NCBI GenBank assembly: GCA_945786935.1
Contig: CALZFY010000003.1
Location: forward strand, 1 to 64,000
Direction: 5' to 3'
DNA from: HGM12587 sp945786935
GTDB taxonomy: Bacteria; Bacillota; Clostridia; Lachnospirales; Lachnospiraceae
Length of the DNA: 64,000 bases
Shown here: positions 17,615 to 27,309 of the stretch, piece after piece
Position numbering within the stretch: position 1 is the stretch's first letter
Layout: the number at the start of each line of letters is the position of its first letter
Translations under genes and position numbers: made by a program
The notes under the pieces: model-generated
Database searches by the model: none
The model's input: the letters and a program-made list of their open reading frames with translations, nothing else
Told to the model about the DNA's origin: nothing

Positions 17615-19530
17615 TAATGCAAATGATCACACAAGTTGTACTGTTTGGAATTTTAATCTCAGGAAGTATGCTGGGGAGTGCTGTTTGGAAAAAACGTTTT
17701 GAAGACTTACTTCCGATTGGCTGTGCCGCTATTGTCCTGATGTTGTTTTTATGTGGTATTCTGGGCTTTCTGAAGCAGGGAGTATATTTGGTACTTATCA
17801 TAAGTGTTTTTTTGTGGAGCTATTCCCTGTGTCACCTGTTTCGAAATAAAACGTGGAAAGAGTTCGGCAATAATTTTCTGACTCCTGCGTTCTGTATTTT
17901 TTTAGCCGCTTACATTGTATTGACCTATACAAATTATGGAATGATGGCAGCTACATGGGACGAGTTTTCTCATTGGGCGGATATTGTGAAAGCCATGGTA
18001 TCTATTGATGATTTTGGGACAAATCCTGAGGCTCAGTCAATATTTCAGTCATATCCTCCGGGAATGTCGTTGTTCCAATATTTTTTTGAGAAAGTCTATC
18101 TCCTGTTAAACAGAGGAGAGTTGTTTTCAGAATGGAGATTATATTTTTCTTATCAAATTTTTTTCCTTTCTTTTTTCATGCCCTTTTTAAGGAAACTAAC
18201 ATTTGAACATTTATCAGCAGAACGCATATTCAATATGTTGATTGTGGCAGTAGTATGCTGCTTCGGCCCGATGCCGATATTTCATGATATTTATATTATT
18301 ATTTTGATTGATGCATTTTTAGGGTTGATTGCCGGCACAGGGATAGCGATGATTTTTGTCAGGGAAGATAAAGACTGGAGCTATGATGCCTATGTATTGT
18401 TGAATATTTCTATGCTTGTACTGGCAAAAGACGCAGGCATGCTTTTTGCAGGATTTATGCTTGTAACGTATTTAGTCGATAATTTCTTTTACAGGAAATT
18501 TGAAAAAAGAAAACAAGTTCTTTCCCTGATTTTGGGTGTTGTTGCATTAATATTGCCTAAAATGCTATGGTCGTACAATATTAAGTTAAATAACGCAGAC
18601 GTTGCATTTTCAAATAAGATCAATGTGATCGAATTATTCAAAGTGATATTTGGAATTGACAGGACGAGCTATCGTGGCGAAGTGGTTCATAACTTTTTTG
18701 AAGGTTTATTTACCAGATACTTTGAAGCAAGTGTACTGAATATCAGGGTACCTTATATTTTGTTGTTTTTGGTTCTCATGGCGGCCTGCTATGGAATGTA
18801 TAGAAAATACAATGCATGCGATCCAACCTATATGAAAGAACGAAGACAGATACTCATTCTTTTTATGATAGAGACAGTTGTGTATGTTCTGGGATTGTGT
18901 ATTACTTACATGTTTAAGTTTTCAGAGTATGAGGCTGTAAGACTTGCTTCCTTTGAACGTTATATGCATATTATGCTGCAGGGATTGCTTGTGTTCCTGT
19001 TGATGATCGTAGTAAATTATCTGATCAATCATCGTTCTTCTATGATTTTCAAAACATGTATACTATGTATCATTTTTGCCATACTGCCGTGGGGCATGGT
19101 GAAAGATGTAGCAAAGAGAACGACGGTAACTAATACGGTAAATACCCGTGTTCGGTATCTTCCGATCATTGAAAAGATAGAAAAGATTACCAGGGAAACC
19201 GGTAAGGTGTATGACATTTATGTTATTTCACAGGAATCAGCCGGTTATGATGGCTTGATTTTGCGATATAGTTTAAGACCTAATAAAATTGTGGGCAGCG
19301 AGAGTATTGGGAAACCATTTTATGATGGTGATATATGGACAGCAGAAAAAACTGCCAAACAGTGGCAGGAAGAGTTAAAGAGCAATGCAGATTACGTTGC
19401 TTTATATCATTTAAATGATTACTTTATGGATGCGTTCTCAGAAGTTTTTGAAAATGCTGAAGATATTCATGAAAACGGCTTATATAAGGTAGATAAGGAA
19501 TCAGGCCTGTTGACACTATGTGCTGAATAA
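17611..19530 (+). CDS. large polytopic membrane glycosyltransferase, GT-C-like
   Basis: 639 residues with about 11-13 membrane helices and a soluble C-terminal tail of about 130 residues. The first large external loop has ATWDEFSHWADIVKAM, an acidic DE pair typical of GT-C enzymes, followed by YPPGMSLFQYFF. The ATG overlaps the GT2-GtrA stop by 4 nt, so the two are probably translationally coupled and may share a polyprenyl-linked donor. I cannot name the sugar. Confidence 0.65.
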   Translation: MIMQMITQVVLFGILISGSMLGSAVWKKRFEDLLPIGCAAIVLMLFLCGILGFLKQGVYLVLIISVFLWSYSLCHLFRNKTWKEFGNNFLTPAFCIFLAAYIVLTYTNYGMMAATWDEFSHWADIVKAMVSIDDFGTNPEAQSIFQSYPPGMSLFQYFFEKVYLLLNRGELFSEWRLYFSYQIFFLSFFMPFLRKLTFEHLSAERIFNMLIVAVVCCFGPMPIFHDIYIIILIDAFLGLIAGTGIAMIFVREDKDWSYDAYVLLNISMLVLAKDAGMLFAGFMLVTYLVDNFFYRKFEKRKQVLSLILGVVALILPKMLWSYNIKLNNADVAFSNKINVIELFKVIFGIDRTSYRGEVVHNFFEGLFTRYFEASVLNIRVPYILLFLVLMAACYGMYRKYNACDPTYMKERRQILILFMIETVVYVLGLCITYMFKFSEYEAVRLASFERYMHIMLQGLLVFLLMIVVNYLINHRSSMIFKTCILCIIFAILPWGMVKDVAKRTTVTNTVNTRVRYLPIIEKIEKITRETGKVYDIYVISQESAGYDGLILRYSLRPNKIVGSESIGKPFYDGDIWTAEKTAKQWQEELKSNADYVALYHLNDYFMDAFSEVFENAEDIHENGLYKVDKESGLLTLCAE

Positions 19531-19551
19531 AAAGAGGTGGAGAGTGATAAG

Positions 19552-20601
19552 GTGAAGAAAAGTTATGTGTTATATTATGACGTAATAAAAATAATTGCCG
19601 CATTCATGGTGTGCTTCTATCATTTGGGGCTGCTTGATGTTGGTACTGTATCAGAATCCTTTTACTTTCCAAATTTAAATAAACTGATACTGAATCTCTG
19701 CTCCATGAGTGTACCACTCTTTTTTATGGTAAACGGAGCTCTTATGTTAAGACGTCCTTACACATTGAATGAGGTTATCAAAAGATTTTTAAAAATCATA
19801 TTTTTGTATTATTTTTGGATATTTGTACTTGGAACATTGGGAAATGCTTTTTTTGATACTGCTCAGATATCATTATTGGATATATTAGCGGGAAGAAGGA
19901 CGACGATTTCTGTACATCTGTGGTTTCTAAGAACTATGGCAATATTGACTTTGTTGCTTCCGGCTTTAAAGAAATTATATGATCGAAAATCAAAAATTGT
20001 ATTATATCTGCTGATGTTTTTACTTTTACTGTTTCCATTTGCGTACAATTATTTTGTATTAGCTGTAAGTTGGTTAAACGTGGAGAGTCTGGGAAATCTT
20101 TCTGTAACCGGCGCATTTACCATGTATTCTGTGTTGTATTTCCTTTTGGGAAAAGTGATTTCAGATGTATGTGCAAAACAGACAGGAAATTGTTTGAAAT
20201 ATAAACTTCTGGCATTGACAGCTGTGGTAGCAGGGTGGTTGATGGTTACGGTAGAGGTAACCTTATGGTCAAACATTCAGGGATCTGTGTATGATGGAGT
20301 AAATTCAAGTTTCCCGACAATTGGTGCTTTGCTTATGGCATCGGGGGTCTTTTATCTGCTTTCCAGAATGCATGTTGCACCCGATAGTATATGGAACAGG
20401 TATATCAGGAAATATGCAGAAAATATTATGGGTATTTATATTTTTCACACGTTATTGATAAACATAGTATTAAGGCTTGTTCATAGAAATGTTTCCGTTG
20501 TTAGTGCAATGATCATTACGTTTGTAGTTATGTCAGTAGCGATGGCAATAACATATATTTTGAAAAAAATACCTTGCCTTAAGACAATGTTAACAATATA
20601 G
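19552..20601 (+). CDS. acyltransferase family 3 membrane protein
   Basis: About 349 residues from GTG 19552, which has GGAG 9 nt upstream; the frame also opens at GTG 19537. Around 10 membrane helices begin at YDVIKIIAAFMVCFYHLG, the family-3 acyltransferase signature with a His in the first helix. Members (OafA, WecH, Oac) transfer acetyl groups to sugars of surface glycans across the membrane. The next gene is a second member. Specificity is unknown. Confidence 0.75.
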   Translation: MKKSYVLYYDVIKIIAAFMVCFYHLGLLDVGTVSESFYFPNLNKLILNLCSMSVPLFFMVNGALMLRRPYTLNEVIKRFLKIIFLYYFWIFVLGTLGNAFFDTAQISLLDILAGRRTTISVHLWFLRTMAILTLLLPALKKLYDRKSKIVLYLLMFLLLLFPFAYNYFVLAVSWLNVESLGNLSVTGAFTMYSVLYFLLGKVISDVCAKQTGNCLKYKLLALTAVVAGWLMVTVEVTLWSNIQGSVYDGVNSSFPTIGALLMASGVFYLLSRMHVAPDSIWNRYIRKYAENIMGIYIFHTLLINIVLRLVHRNVSVVSAMIITFVVMSVAMAITYILKKIPCLKTMLTI

Positions 20602-20606
20602 GAAAG

Positions 20607-21668
20607 ATGTCAGAAAGAATTATGGAATATCATATATCAGCAGAAGAAAGCAAAAGAATTTCTTTTTTAAAAACGATTTCTATTGTATTTGTATTGTATA
20701 TTCATGCATATGCAGTGGAGATTGGATTTTCAGGAGAAGTAAGCTCTCTTGGCTTGCCAATGTGGCTGAGAGCATTTGAAGATTATATTTCAAAGGTTAT
20801 TTCCGGTTTTGCTGTACCAATGTATTTTTTTCTCTCTTCAGTATTACTATTTAAATCAGAGAGAAAGTATGTCTATACTATGAAAAATAAAATTAAGACA
20901 TTGTTAGTGCCGTATATATTTTGGAATACAATGGGCATTTTGATTTTTTTGGTTCTGGAAAACCTTAGCTTTACAGCACCGTTTTTTTCGGGGATGAACA
21001 CTCCTATATGTGAGAGCTCCTTTGTAGAATGGATGGCGTTATATGGGATAGGTGCTGACTGTCCAAAGGTTTATCCACTTTGGTTTTTGAGAGATTTAAT
21101 GATTGTAACAGCTTTGTTTCCGCTTATAGGAATGGTGGCAAAGAAAGTACCGGTAATTGCACTTGCAGCAGGCTGCATTCTGATTTTATCACCTGAGATT
21201 ATTTTCTTTCAGAAAGCATTGGCCTGGTTTTTGTTAGGGGCTGGTGTTGTAAGACTTAATTTACATATGGAGATGCTGGATAAGATACCGGTTTTTGTAT
21301 GTGGTATGATTTATATACTATCCAGTTTATTTGTTTTATTAGTGAATCATATTGTTTTAGACAGGTTATTTTTAATTATTGGTGTTCTGTTCTGGATTAG
21401 ATTTAGTAAGGAAATTGAAAAAAACACACACTTGAATCGTTGGGTAAAATATTTGGTTCCATGGACATTTGTTATTTACGCATTCCATGAGCCGGCAATG
21501 ACAGCACTGAAAAAAATTTGTATGAAAATTTTTCCTCTAAATCCATTTTTCCTTTTCATGGAATATTTTCTGATTCCCATCATAATTGTTTTTGGCTGTG
21601 TATTTGGGGGTTATCTTTTTAAGCGGACCATGCCTAAATTGTATGCTATTGCGACAGGTGAAAGATAA
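20607..21668 (+). CDS. acyltransferase family 3 membrane protein
   Basis: 353 residues with about 10 membrane helices. The N-terminus ISFLKTISIVFVLYIHAYAV has the conserved His in the first helix, and PLWFLRDLMIVTALFPLIG is the usual mid-protein pattern of the OafA/WecH family. It lies 5 nt after the previous acyltransferase and its stop abuts the next ATG. The two differ clearly in sequence, so they probably acetylate different positions or sugars. Confidence 0.8.
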   Translation: MSERIMEYHISAEESKRISFLKTISIVFVLYIHAYAVEIGFSGEVSSLGLPMWLRAFEDYISKVISGFAVPMYFFLSSVLLFKSERKYVYTMKNKIKTLLVPYIFWNTMGILIFLVLENLSFTAPFFSGMNTPICESSFVEWMALYGIGADCPKVYPLWFLRDLMIVTALFPLIGMVAKKVPVIALAAGCILILSPEIIFFQKALAWFLLGAGVVRLNLHMEMLDKIPVFVCGMIYILSSLFVLLVNHIVLDRLFLIIGVLFWIRFSKEIEKNTHLNRWVKYLVPWTFVIYAFHEPAMTALKKICMKIFPLNPFFLFMEYFLIPIIIVFGCVFGGYLFKRTMPKLYAIATGER

Positions 21669-22790
21669 ATGAAGGATAAAAAAAGAAATTTGTTAAGCAT
21701 TATTATACCGGTGTATAATGGTGAAAAATATATTGCGAAAACACTTGATAGTATAAACAAATCTACGTATACAGACTATGAGATCATCATCGTCAATGAT
21801 GGATCAACAGATCAAAGCGAGAGGATTGTTCTGCAACTGGCACAGAGGGAAAATCGAATTCACTATTATTGTAAGACTAATGGAGGAATCGTATCAGCAA
21901 GAAACTATGGTATGGAGAAAGCATCCGGAAAATACATCTGTTTCGTGGATCAGGATGATGCTGTAACTTCCTGTATGTTTGAGCTGTTGATTAATGATAT
22001 TGAGCGAAATCAGGCGGACTTTGCGCAGGGAGGAGTTGCACAGACAACAGAGGAAAAGTATCCTGATGAACAAAAATCCGCTGTTGTTTTACAACGTGGG
22101 ACGAAAGAATACGATAAGTCTTTTGGTGCTCTTATCGTCAGGGGAAATGTGATTCAAACATCGGATAAAGTAGACTGTAATATTTGGAATAAGATATTTC
22201 GCCTTGACTTTTTGAAAGAAAATCAGATTATCTTCAAAAAGTATCTGGACTATGAGGACGACTGGATTTTTGTTATTAATGCCATGAAATATGCAAAAAA
22301 AGTCACTTTGCGAAAACAGGTCGTTTATATCTGGAAAACAAACCCGGAATCAGAAAGCCGTAATCGAATTTCGCATGATAAATATTTGAAAGATTTTTAT
22401 CAAAAGCATTGTGCTTTGAGATCATTTTTGCTAGAAGCATTAGATAGCATAACGCTTGAGAGGAGTGTCTATGAACTGTTTGAAGGTGAGTTGCAAAAAG
22501 AGACCTTGCTGTGGGGACTGTCAAATGAGACCGGTAGAGGCATTGAAAATAGAACAGTGGGCCAGAGTACAGAAGTGATGAAACATATTTTGAAGTGTGA
22601 AAGAGAATATGGCATAAAAAAAAGAATGGTTCAGAGACCATTGCCAATTTCTATTTGCGGGCAGCATGGAGTGAAAAAGGTATATTATATGTTCAGAGAT
22701 ATTTTTCTGACGGTTCTTTTAGTAATTCATATGGAGAGATTAGCAGTCATTTTAAATAAAAAGGTACTGCATGGAAGATGGCATAATTGA
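21669..22790 (+). CDS. GT2 glycosyltransferase
   Basis: 373 residues. The GT-A fold starts at LLSIIIPVYNGEKYIAKTLD, followed by IIVNDGSTDQSE and a DQDD motif (CFVDQDDAVTS) at the metal-binding DXD position near residue 98. The C-terminal part is all alpha and unassigned, ending with a hydrophobic segment. It begins directly after the acyltransferase stop. Cytoplasmic repeat-unit transferase; donor unknown. Confidence 0.85.
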   Translation: MKDKKRNLLSIIIPVYNGEKYIAKTLDSINKSTYTDYEIIIVNDGSTDQSERIVLQLAQRENRIHYYCKTNGGIVSARNYGMEKASGKYICFVDQDDAVTSCMFELLINDIERNQADFAQGGVAQTTEEKYPDEQKSAVVLQRGTKEYDKSFGALIVRGNVIQTSDKVDCNIWNKIFRLDFLKENQIIFKKYLDYEDDWIFVINAMKYAKKVTLRKQVVYIWKTNPESESRNRISHDKYLKDFYQKHCALRSFLLEALDSITLERSVYELFEGELQKETLLWGLSNETGRGIENRTVGQSTEVMKHILKCEREYGIKKRMVQRPLPISICGQHGVKKVYYMFRDIFLTVLLVIHMERLAVILNKKVLHGRWHN

Positions 22791-22818
22791 TCAAATAGTT
22801 TATTTTGGAGAATAACAG

Positions 22819-23757
22819 ATGATGAATTCAAAAGTAACAATCATTGTGGTGCATAGAGGAAATCAGAGATATCTTAGAGATGCTCTGCGATGTGCAAGAA
22901 ATGCAGGAAATCAGGTTGTGTTGATTGGAGATGAAACTAATTCCAAAGATGTCGGATGGATTGACTTCCGGACATGTCAATCAGAAGAGTATCATCACTT
23001 TTCTGAAATCTATGAGCATATGTCGTCCAATCCATATAAATTCGAGTTGATTTGTTTCGAGCGATATTTTCTGACCTACGCATATATGAAAAATAATCAG
23101 CTTACGGAATGTGTGATGATGGATAGTGACGTATGTTTGTATGAGGAGATTACCAGGGAAACATTCCAAAATGCAGATCTGGCAATTTCTATTCCGAAGC
23201 AGAAATCTGAGTATACCATGTCTGCATCAGCACATTTTTCCTACTGGAAAATAGAGACGATGAGAGAAATGCTCAGTTTTATGATTTCTGCATATAAACA
23301 CAAACTGCCGGAAATTTATGAAAAGTGGGATTGGCATAAAACAACGGGGACTCCGGGAGGAGTTTGCGATATGACACTTTTGTATCTCTTTTCCAGACAA
23401 TTCAAAGGGAATATCCTGAATACGGATTTGCTTTTGCGTCCGCTGTTATTTGACCAGGTTATGTCAGATTATAAAAATCATGGTATAGAATTTCTGACAC
23501 TGAAAAATGGACATACAAAGGCAGTGTATAAGAATAAAGATGGAAAGGTATGTTATAAGTCGGAGGATCAGGAATTTTTTCCGGTATTGTATATACATGC
23601 CCAGGGCGGTGATAAAAGGTATATTTTTGCTGTCAGCAGAAAAAAAACAGACAGCCTCTGGATGGAAATTGGCAATGTGATGTTCTGGACAAACCGAATT
23701 TATGAAAAATTGATGCGTTGCATAGGCGTGGAGAAACGTTTCAACTGGAAAGGATAA
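22819..23757 (+). CDS. putative GT-A-like glycosyltransferase, unassigned
   Basis: 312 residues without membrane segments. The N-terminus KVTIIVVHRGNQRYLRDALR looks like the first strand and helix of a GT-A fold, and CVMMDSDVCLYEE near residues 97-109 has a DXD motif at the right distance. A later PGGVCDMTLLYLF resembles the acceptor-side Asp region. I do not recognise a named family. It follows a GT2 gene by 28 nt and its end overlaps the upstream open frame of the polymerase fusion. Confidence 0.55.
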   Translation: MMNSKVTIIVVHRGNQRYLRDALRCARNAGNQVVLIGDETNSKDVGWIDFRTCQSEEYHHFSEIYEHMSSNPYKFELICFERYFLTYAYMKNNQLTECVMMDSDVCLYEEITRETFQNADLAISIPKQKSEYTMSASAHFSYWKIETMREMLSFMISAYKHKLPEIYEKWDWHKTTGTPGGVCDMTLLYLFSRQFKGNILNTDLLLRPLLFDQVMSDYKNHGIEFLTLKNGHTKAVYKNKDGKVCYKSEDQEFFPVLYIHAQGGDKRYIFAVSRKKTDSLWMEIGNVMFWTNRIYEKLMRCIGVEKRFNWKG

Positions 23758-23777
23758 GGAGTTTTATATATCAGACT

Positions 23778-25685
23778 ATGGAAAGTGTTAAATGTTATAT
23801 AAAAGAAATGATAGCCTGTGTATTTACGTTTGTCTTGATCTATGTTCTAAAAGATCCTGGAATCGTAAAATATGTTGTGCTGATGGGCGTTTCTGCTGTA
23901 TTTTTTCTGTATGGATTAAAAAATTTTAATAAGGATTTTCTCATTCTCGGTGTGCCGGCTATGGTCTATATTTCGGTAGGAGGAGTGCTTTCTCTTATTT
24001 TGGGAAATATTTCCTTTCAGTCCGTGAAGGAGGTTGCGTTTGCAATTATACCTTTGATTGCTGCAATCAGTTTTTATATGGTTTCTGAAAAGATAGGCAT
24101 TGACTTTATCAAATGGCAATACTGGTCAATGGTTGCACTGACTCTGGTCAGACTGAGATATTATTATATTGAGGATGTTTTAGAGACTCAATATGCATTT
24201 ATTTTTGGAGTTTTTCTGCTATACTTTTGCGTGATCAGGAAAAATTTAAAATATATTTTGTTTACAACATTGATGCTGTATTTGATGAATAAGCGAATCG
24301 CAATGGTGTCTGCAGTACTTATCTTATTGCTGTACGACTTGATCTTGCGAATGATAAAACGTAAGCCGGAGTGGAAAACGCCAATTATCAAATGCGTGAG
24401 TCTGACAGCGCTCATGCTTTTTTGCGGTTACGTAATATATTTGTGCGTAGCTAATCTTCAGGGGCAGTTTCTTCAGGATATAACAAGTGGCAGAAGCTCT
24501 GCCTGGGCGGTGGTAAAGGAATACTATCATCTGTCTGTTTTCTGGATTGGCCGAGGTCTGGGAGACGTAGTCAATCTGTTAGGAAAATTACAGTTTCCCA
24601 GTTTTACAACAAATTTGCATAATGACTTACTGAAGGTATTTTTGGAAATTGGAATTGTGGGTTATGTCATTTGGATCGTCAGCCATTTTGCAATGTGCCA
24701 GTGGCTTTCCGGGAAGAGAAACCTTGACTATAAAAGAACAGTATTTCTATATCTGGTAATTCTTTATACGCTGATCAATTATACAACAGATAATATCATG
24801 GTGTATGTAAATTACTGGTTTCCGGCATATCTGGTGATGCTTACCGTTGTCTTTTCTAAGGAAAAGCAGGAACTTTTATCAGAAAATGATGATAAAAAGG
24901 AACACAGATTGTTATGGGGCGTTATTCTGGTATTTGGAGTATGTATTTTAGGAAATGTGGTGTATGTGTACAAAGAGTATAGGAATCCATCTAATTTTAC
25001 GATTCCCCAGGATGCTGTAGAGATTTATTCTCCGGATGGAGGAACTACAAGAGCAACCGTGTGGTTAAGAGAGGGACAGCCCTACTATCGTATTCGCTAT
25101 GGCGGTGAAGATTTAATAGAACCTTCGATCGCCGGCGTTTCAACTTCCGAATATGCGATAGAAAAAAATGTACTTTTTGACGAAGTCCTGTATCAGGAGA
25201 TCGTAGATGATGAAATTTCAGTATCAGACGAAGAAAATCCCATCAAGAGCTCTTACCAGCCGGTATTGATAAAAATGAAAAGAGATGATGTGGTGGTAGA
25301 AATGGAATTAAGGGTGTATGATTACGCAGTAGCATTCCGATACCGCTTGCCCTCGGTGCAGGGAAGCTATGACGACCTGACGCAGATTAGATTCCTTCAG
25401 GGTAGTAGCCTAAATGTTTATGATGAAAATCTTCAGAAAGAACTGCTTGATTTATCAACAGAAAATTTGGAGGAAACCATTTATGGCATGCCGTTTACAG
25501 CACAATTTGCAAGTGGAAGTGTAATGGAAATACGTGAACTTCCTGATATGGATCAGGTATATTCTTATGTAACAGGGGTAAAACGTAAAGACCGGACATT
25601 AGATATCGAGTTTTATACCGATATGAATTTACAGGGTGACGGATTTGTGAAGACGCCCTGGCGGATTTTTGAAATCAAAAGATAA
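23778..25685 (+). CDS. Wzy/O-antigen ligase-like membrane protein fused to a GH97 N-terminal-like domain
   Basis: 635 residues from ATG 23778 (the frame is open back to TTG 23718). An AAGGAG lies 16 nt upstream of the ATG, a long spacing, so the start is uncertain. Residues 1-375 are a polytopic O-antigen ligase/polymerase domain with the polar loop LQDITSGRSSAWAVVKEY. A last membrane helix (about 375-395) leads to a C-terminal domain, about residues 409-635. That domain has the order of motifs of GH97_N beta-sandwiches: EIYSPDGG, LREGQPYYRIRYGG, LRVYDYAVAFRYRLP and GFVKTPWRIFEI. It ends where a GH97 catalytic barrel would begin, so no catalytic domain is present. The domain should lie outside the cell. 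Confidence 0.75.
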   Translation: MESVKCYIKEMIACVFTFVLIYVLKDPGIVKYVVLMGVSAVFFLYGLKNFNKDFLILGVPAMVYISVGGVLSLILGNISFQSVKEVAFAIIPLIAAISFYMVSEKIGIDFIKWQYWSMVALTLVRLRYYYIEDVLETQYAFIFGVFLLYFCVIRKNLKYILFTTLMLYLMNKRIAMVSAVLILLLYDLILRMIKRKPEWKTPIIKCVSLTALMLFCGYVIYLCVANLQGQFLQDITSGRSSAWAVVKEYYHLSVFWIGRGLGDVVNLLGKLQFPSFTTNLHNDLLKVFLEIGIVGYVIWIVSHFAMCQWLSGKRNLDYKRTVFLYLVILYTLINYTTDNIMVYVNYWFPAYLVMLTVVFSKEKQELLSENDDKKEHRLLWGVILVFGVCILGNVVYVYKEYRNPSNFTIPQDAVEIYSPDGGTTRATVWLREGQPYYRIRYGGEDLIEPSIAGVSTSEYAIEKNVLFDEVLYQEIVDDEISVSDEENPIKSSYQPVLIKMKRDDVVVEMELRVYDYAVAFRYRLPSVQGSYDDLTQIRFLQGSSLNVYDENLQKELLDLSTENLEETIYGMPFTAQFASGSVMEIRELPDMDQVYSYVTGVKRKDRTLDIEFYTDMNLQGDGFVKTPWRIFEIKR

Positions 25686-25729
25686 GATTCACGGATTATA
25701 TTTGGGAGAGACGTGGGAAACAGGAGAAT

Positions 25730-26152
25730 ATGAAATCAATGAAAATAATCATAGAACTAATGAAAAAGTATAAAGCTTTTATTGCCTATGCGGTATTCGG
25801 TGTGTTTACGACGATTGTAAACATTGTCGCCTACAATTTGTGCTATTATCATGCTGGTATGAGCAATACACTCAGTAATGTGATTGCATGGGTTTTGGCA
25901 GTAACGTTTGCATATCTGACCAACAAAGTCTGGGTGTTTGACAGCAAATCATGGGCATGGAAAGTCCTGAAAAGAGAGGTACCAGCCTTTGTGAGCTGCC
26001 GTCTGGCAACCGGAGTTATGGATCTGGTCATTATGTACATGAGTGTGGATGTGATGCACTGGAATGCCATGCTGATGAAGCTGTTGTCAAATGTTTTGGT
26101 AATTGTGCTGAATTATATCTTTAGTAAATTGGTAATTTTTAAGAAGAAATAA
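25730..26152 (+). CDS. GtrA family membrane protein
   Basis: 140 residues with four membrane helices. AYAVFGVFTTIVNIVAYNL is the first GtrA helix, LTNKVWVFDSK the conserved loop, and VLNYIFSKLVIFKKK the C-terminal signature. GtrA proteins are proposed to flip undecaprenyl-phosphate-linked sugars for side-chain addition. No GT2 partner is adjacent, so it may serve one elsewhere. An AGGAG precedes the ATG. It is the last gene before the promoter of region C. Confidence 0.85.
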   Translation: MKSMKIIIELMKKYKAFIAYAVFGVFTTIVNIVAYNLCYYHAGMSNTLSNVIAWVLAVTFAYLTNKVWVFDSKSWAWKVLKREVPAFVSCRLATGVMDLVIMYMSVDVMHWNAMLMKLLSNVLVIVLNYIFSKLVIFKKK

Positions 26153-26163
26153 CCATGCAGAAT

Positions 26164-26192
26164 TTGCCAAAATATTAAAAATATGTTACAAT
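26164..26192 (+). promoter_or_regulatory. sigma-A-type promoter with extended -10
   Basis: TTGCCA at 26164-26169 and TACAAT at 26187-26192 are 17 nt apart, with TG one base upstream of the -10 (TGTTACAAT). This is the best promoter-like sequence in the window and lies 40 nt before the rmlB start at 26233, in the 80-nt gap after gtrA. Confidence 0.6.
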
Positions 26193-26232
26193 CAAAAATA
26201 ACTATGTAAATCAACCTATGGAGGAAATTTTA

Positions 26233-27309
26233 ATGAGAACCTATTTAGTAACTGGTGGTGCCGGATTCATCGGTTCCAACTACATTCACTACATGTTCCG
26301 TAAATATGATAACGAGATCCGTATTATTAATGTAGACTGCTTAACCTACGCAGGAAACCTTGAAAATTTAAAGGATGTGGAAAATAGAGACAACTATACT
26401 TTCGTGAAAGCAAATATCTGTGATAAAGAAGCTATCGAAAAGATCTTTGCCGAAAACGATATTGACCGCGTGGTACACTTCGCTGCAGAGTCTCATGTGG
26501 ACAGAAGTATCAAAAATCCGGAAGTATTCGTAGAGACTAATGTTCTTGGAACTTTAGTAATGTTAAATGCAGCAAAAGCTGCATGGGAATTACCGGATGG
26601 TACATTTAAAGAAGGTAAGAAGTTTTTATATGTATCTACAGATGAAGTATATGGTTCCTTAGAAGATGGCGATACTTACTTCTATGAGACTACACCGTTT
26701 GACCCGCACAGTCCATATTCAGCAAGTAAGGCTTCCGGTGATATGCTCACCAAAGCTTACTGGGATACCTACAAATTCCCAATCAATATCACAAGCTGCA
26801 GTAACAACTACGGCCCGTATCAGTTCCCGGAAAAACTGATTCCGCTCATCATTAACAATGCATTACAGGGCAAAAAGCTTCCGGTATACGGTGATGGTAA
26901 AAATGTCCGCGACTGGTTATATGTAGATGACCACGCAAAGGCAATCGACATGGTTCAGGAACATGGCGTTCTTGGTGAAAGATACAATGTAGGCGGACAC
27001 AACGAAAAACAGAATATTGAAATCATCAATATTATTCTGGAAACTCTTCAGGAAATGCTTCCGGAAGGCGATCCTAGAAAAGCACTGGTTAGCAAAGACC
27101 TCATTACTTACGTGGAAGACCGTAAAGGTCATGACAGACGTTATGCCATTGCTCCGGACAAGATCAAAGCAGAGATTGGCTGGTATCCGGAAACTATGTT
27201 CAAAGAGGGTATCAAAAAGACCATCGCCTGGTTCTTTGAAAATGAAGAATGGATGAAGAACGTAACAAGCGGTGATTACCAGAAATATTATGAAGAAATG
27301 TATAAATAA
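26233..27309 (+). CDS. rmlB: dTDP-glucose 4,6-dehydratase
   Basis: About 358 residues from ATG 26233, preceded by GGAGG 7 nt upstream; ATG 26218 contains that SD and is less likely. All RmlB motifs are present: VTGGAGFIGSNYIHY, HFAAESHVDRSI, VSTDEVYGSL (Thr-Asp-Glu catalytic set) and YSASKASGDM (Tyr, Lys). It forms dTDP-4-keto-6-deoxyglucose, a precursor of L-rhamnose and of 4-amino-6-deoxy sugars. rmlA and rmlC lie close downstream. Codon use is richer in G and C than in region B. Confidence 0.97.
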   Translation: MRTYLVTGGAGFIGSNYIHYMFRKYDNEIRIINVDCLTYAGNLENLKDVENRDNYTFVKANICDKEAIEKIFAENDIDRVVHFAAESHVDRSIKNPEVFVETNVLGTLVMLNAAKAAWELPDGTFKEGKKFLYVSTDEVYGSLEDGDTYFYETTPFDPHSPYSASKASGDMLTKAYWDTYKFPINITSCSNNYGPYQFPEKLIPLIINNALQGKKLPVYGDGKNVRDWLYVDDHAKAIDMVQEHGVLGERYNVGGHNEKQNIEIINIILETLQEMLPEGDPRKALVSKDLITYVEDRKGHDRRYAIAPDKIKAEIGWYPETMFKEGIKKTIAWFFENEEWMKNVTSGDYQKYYEEMYK

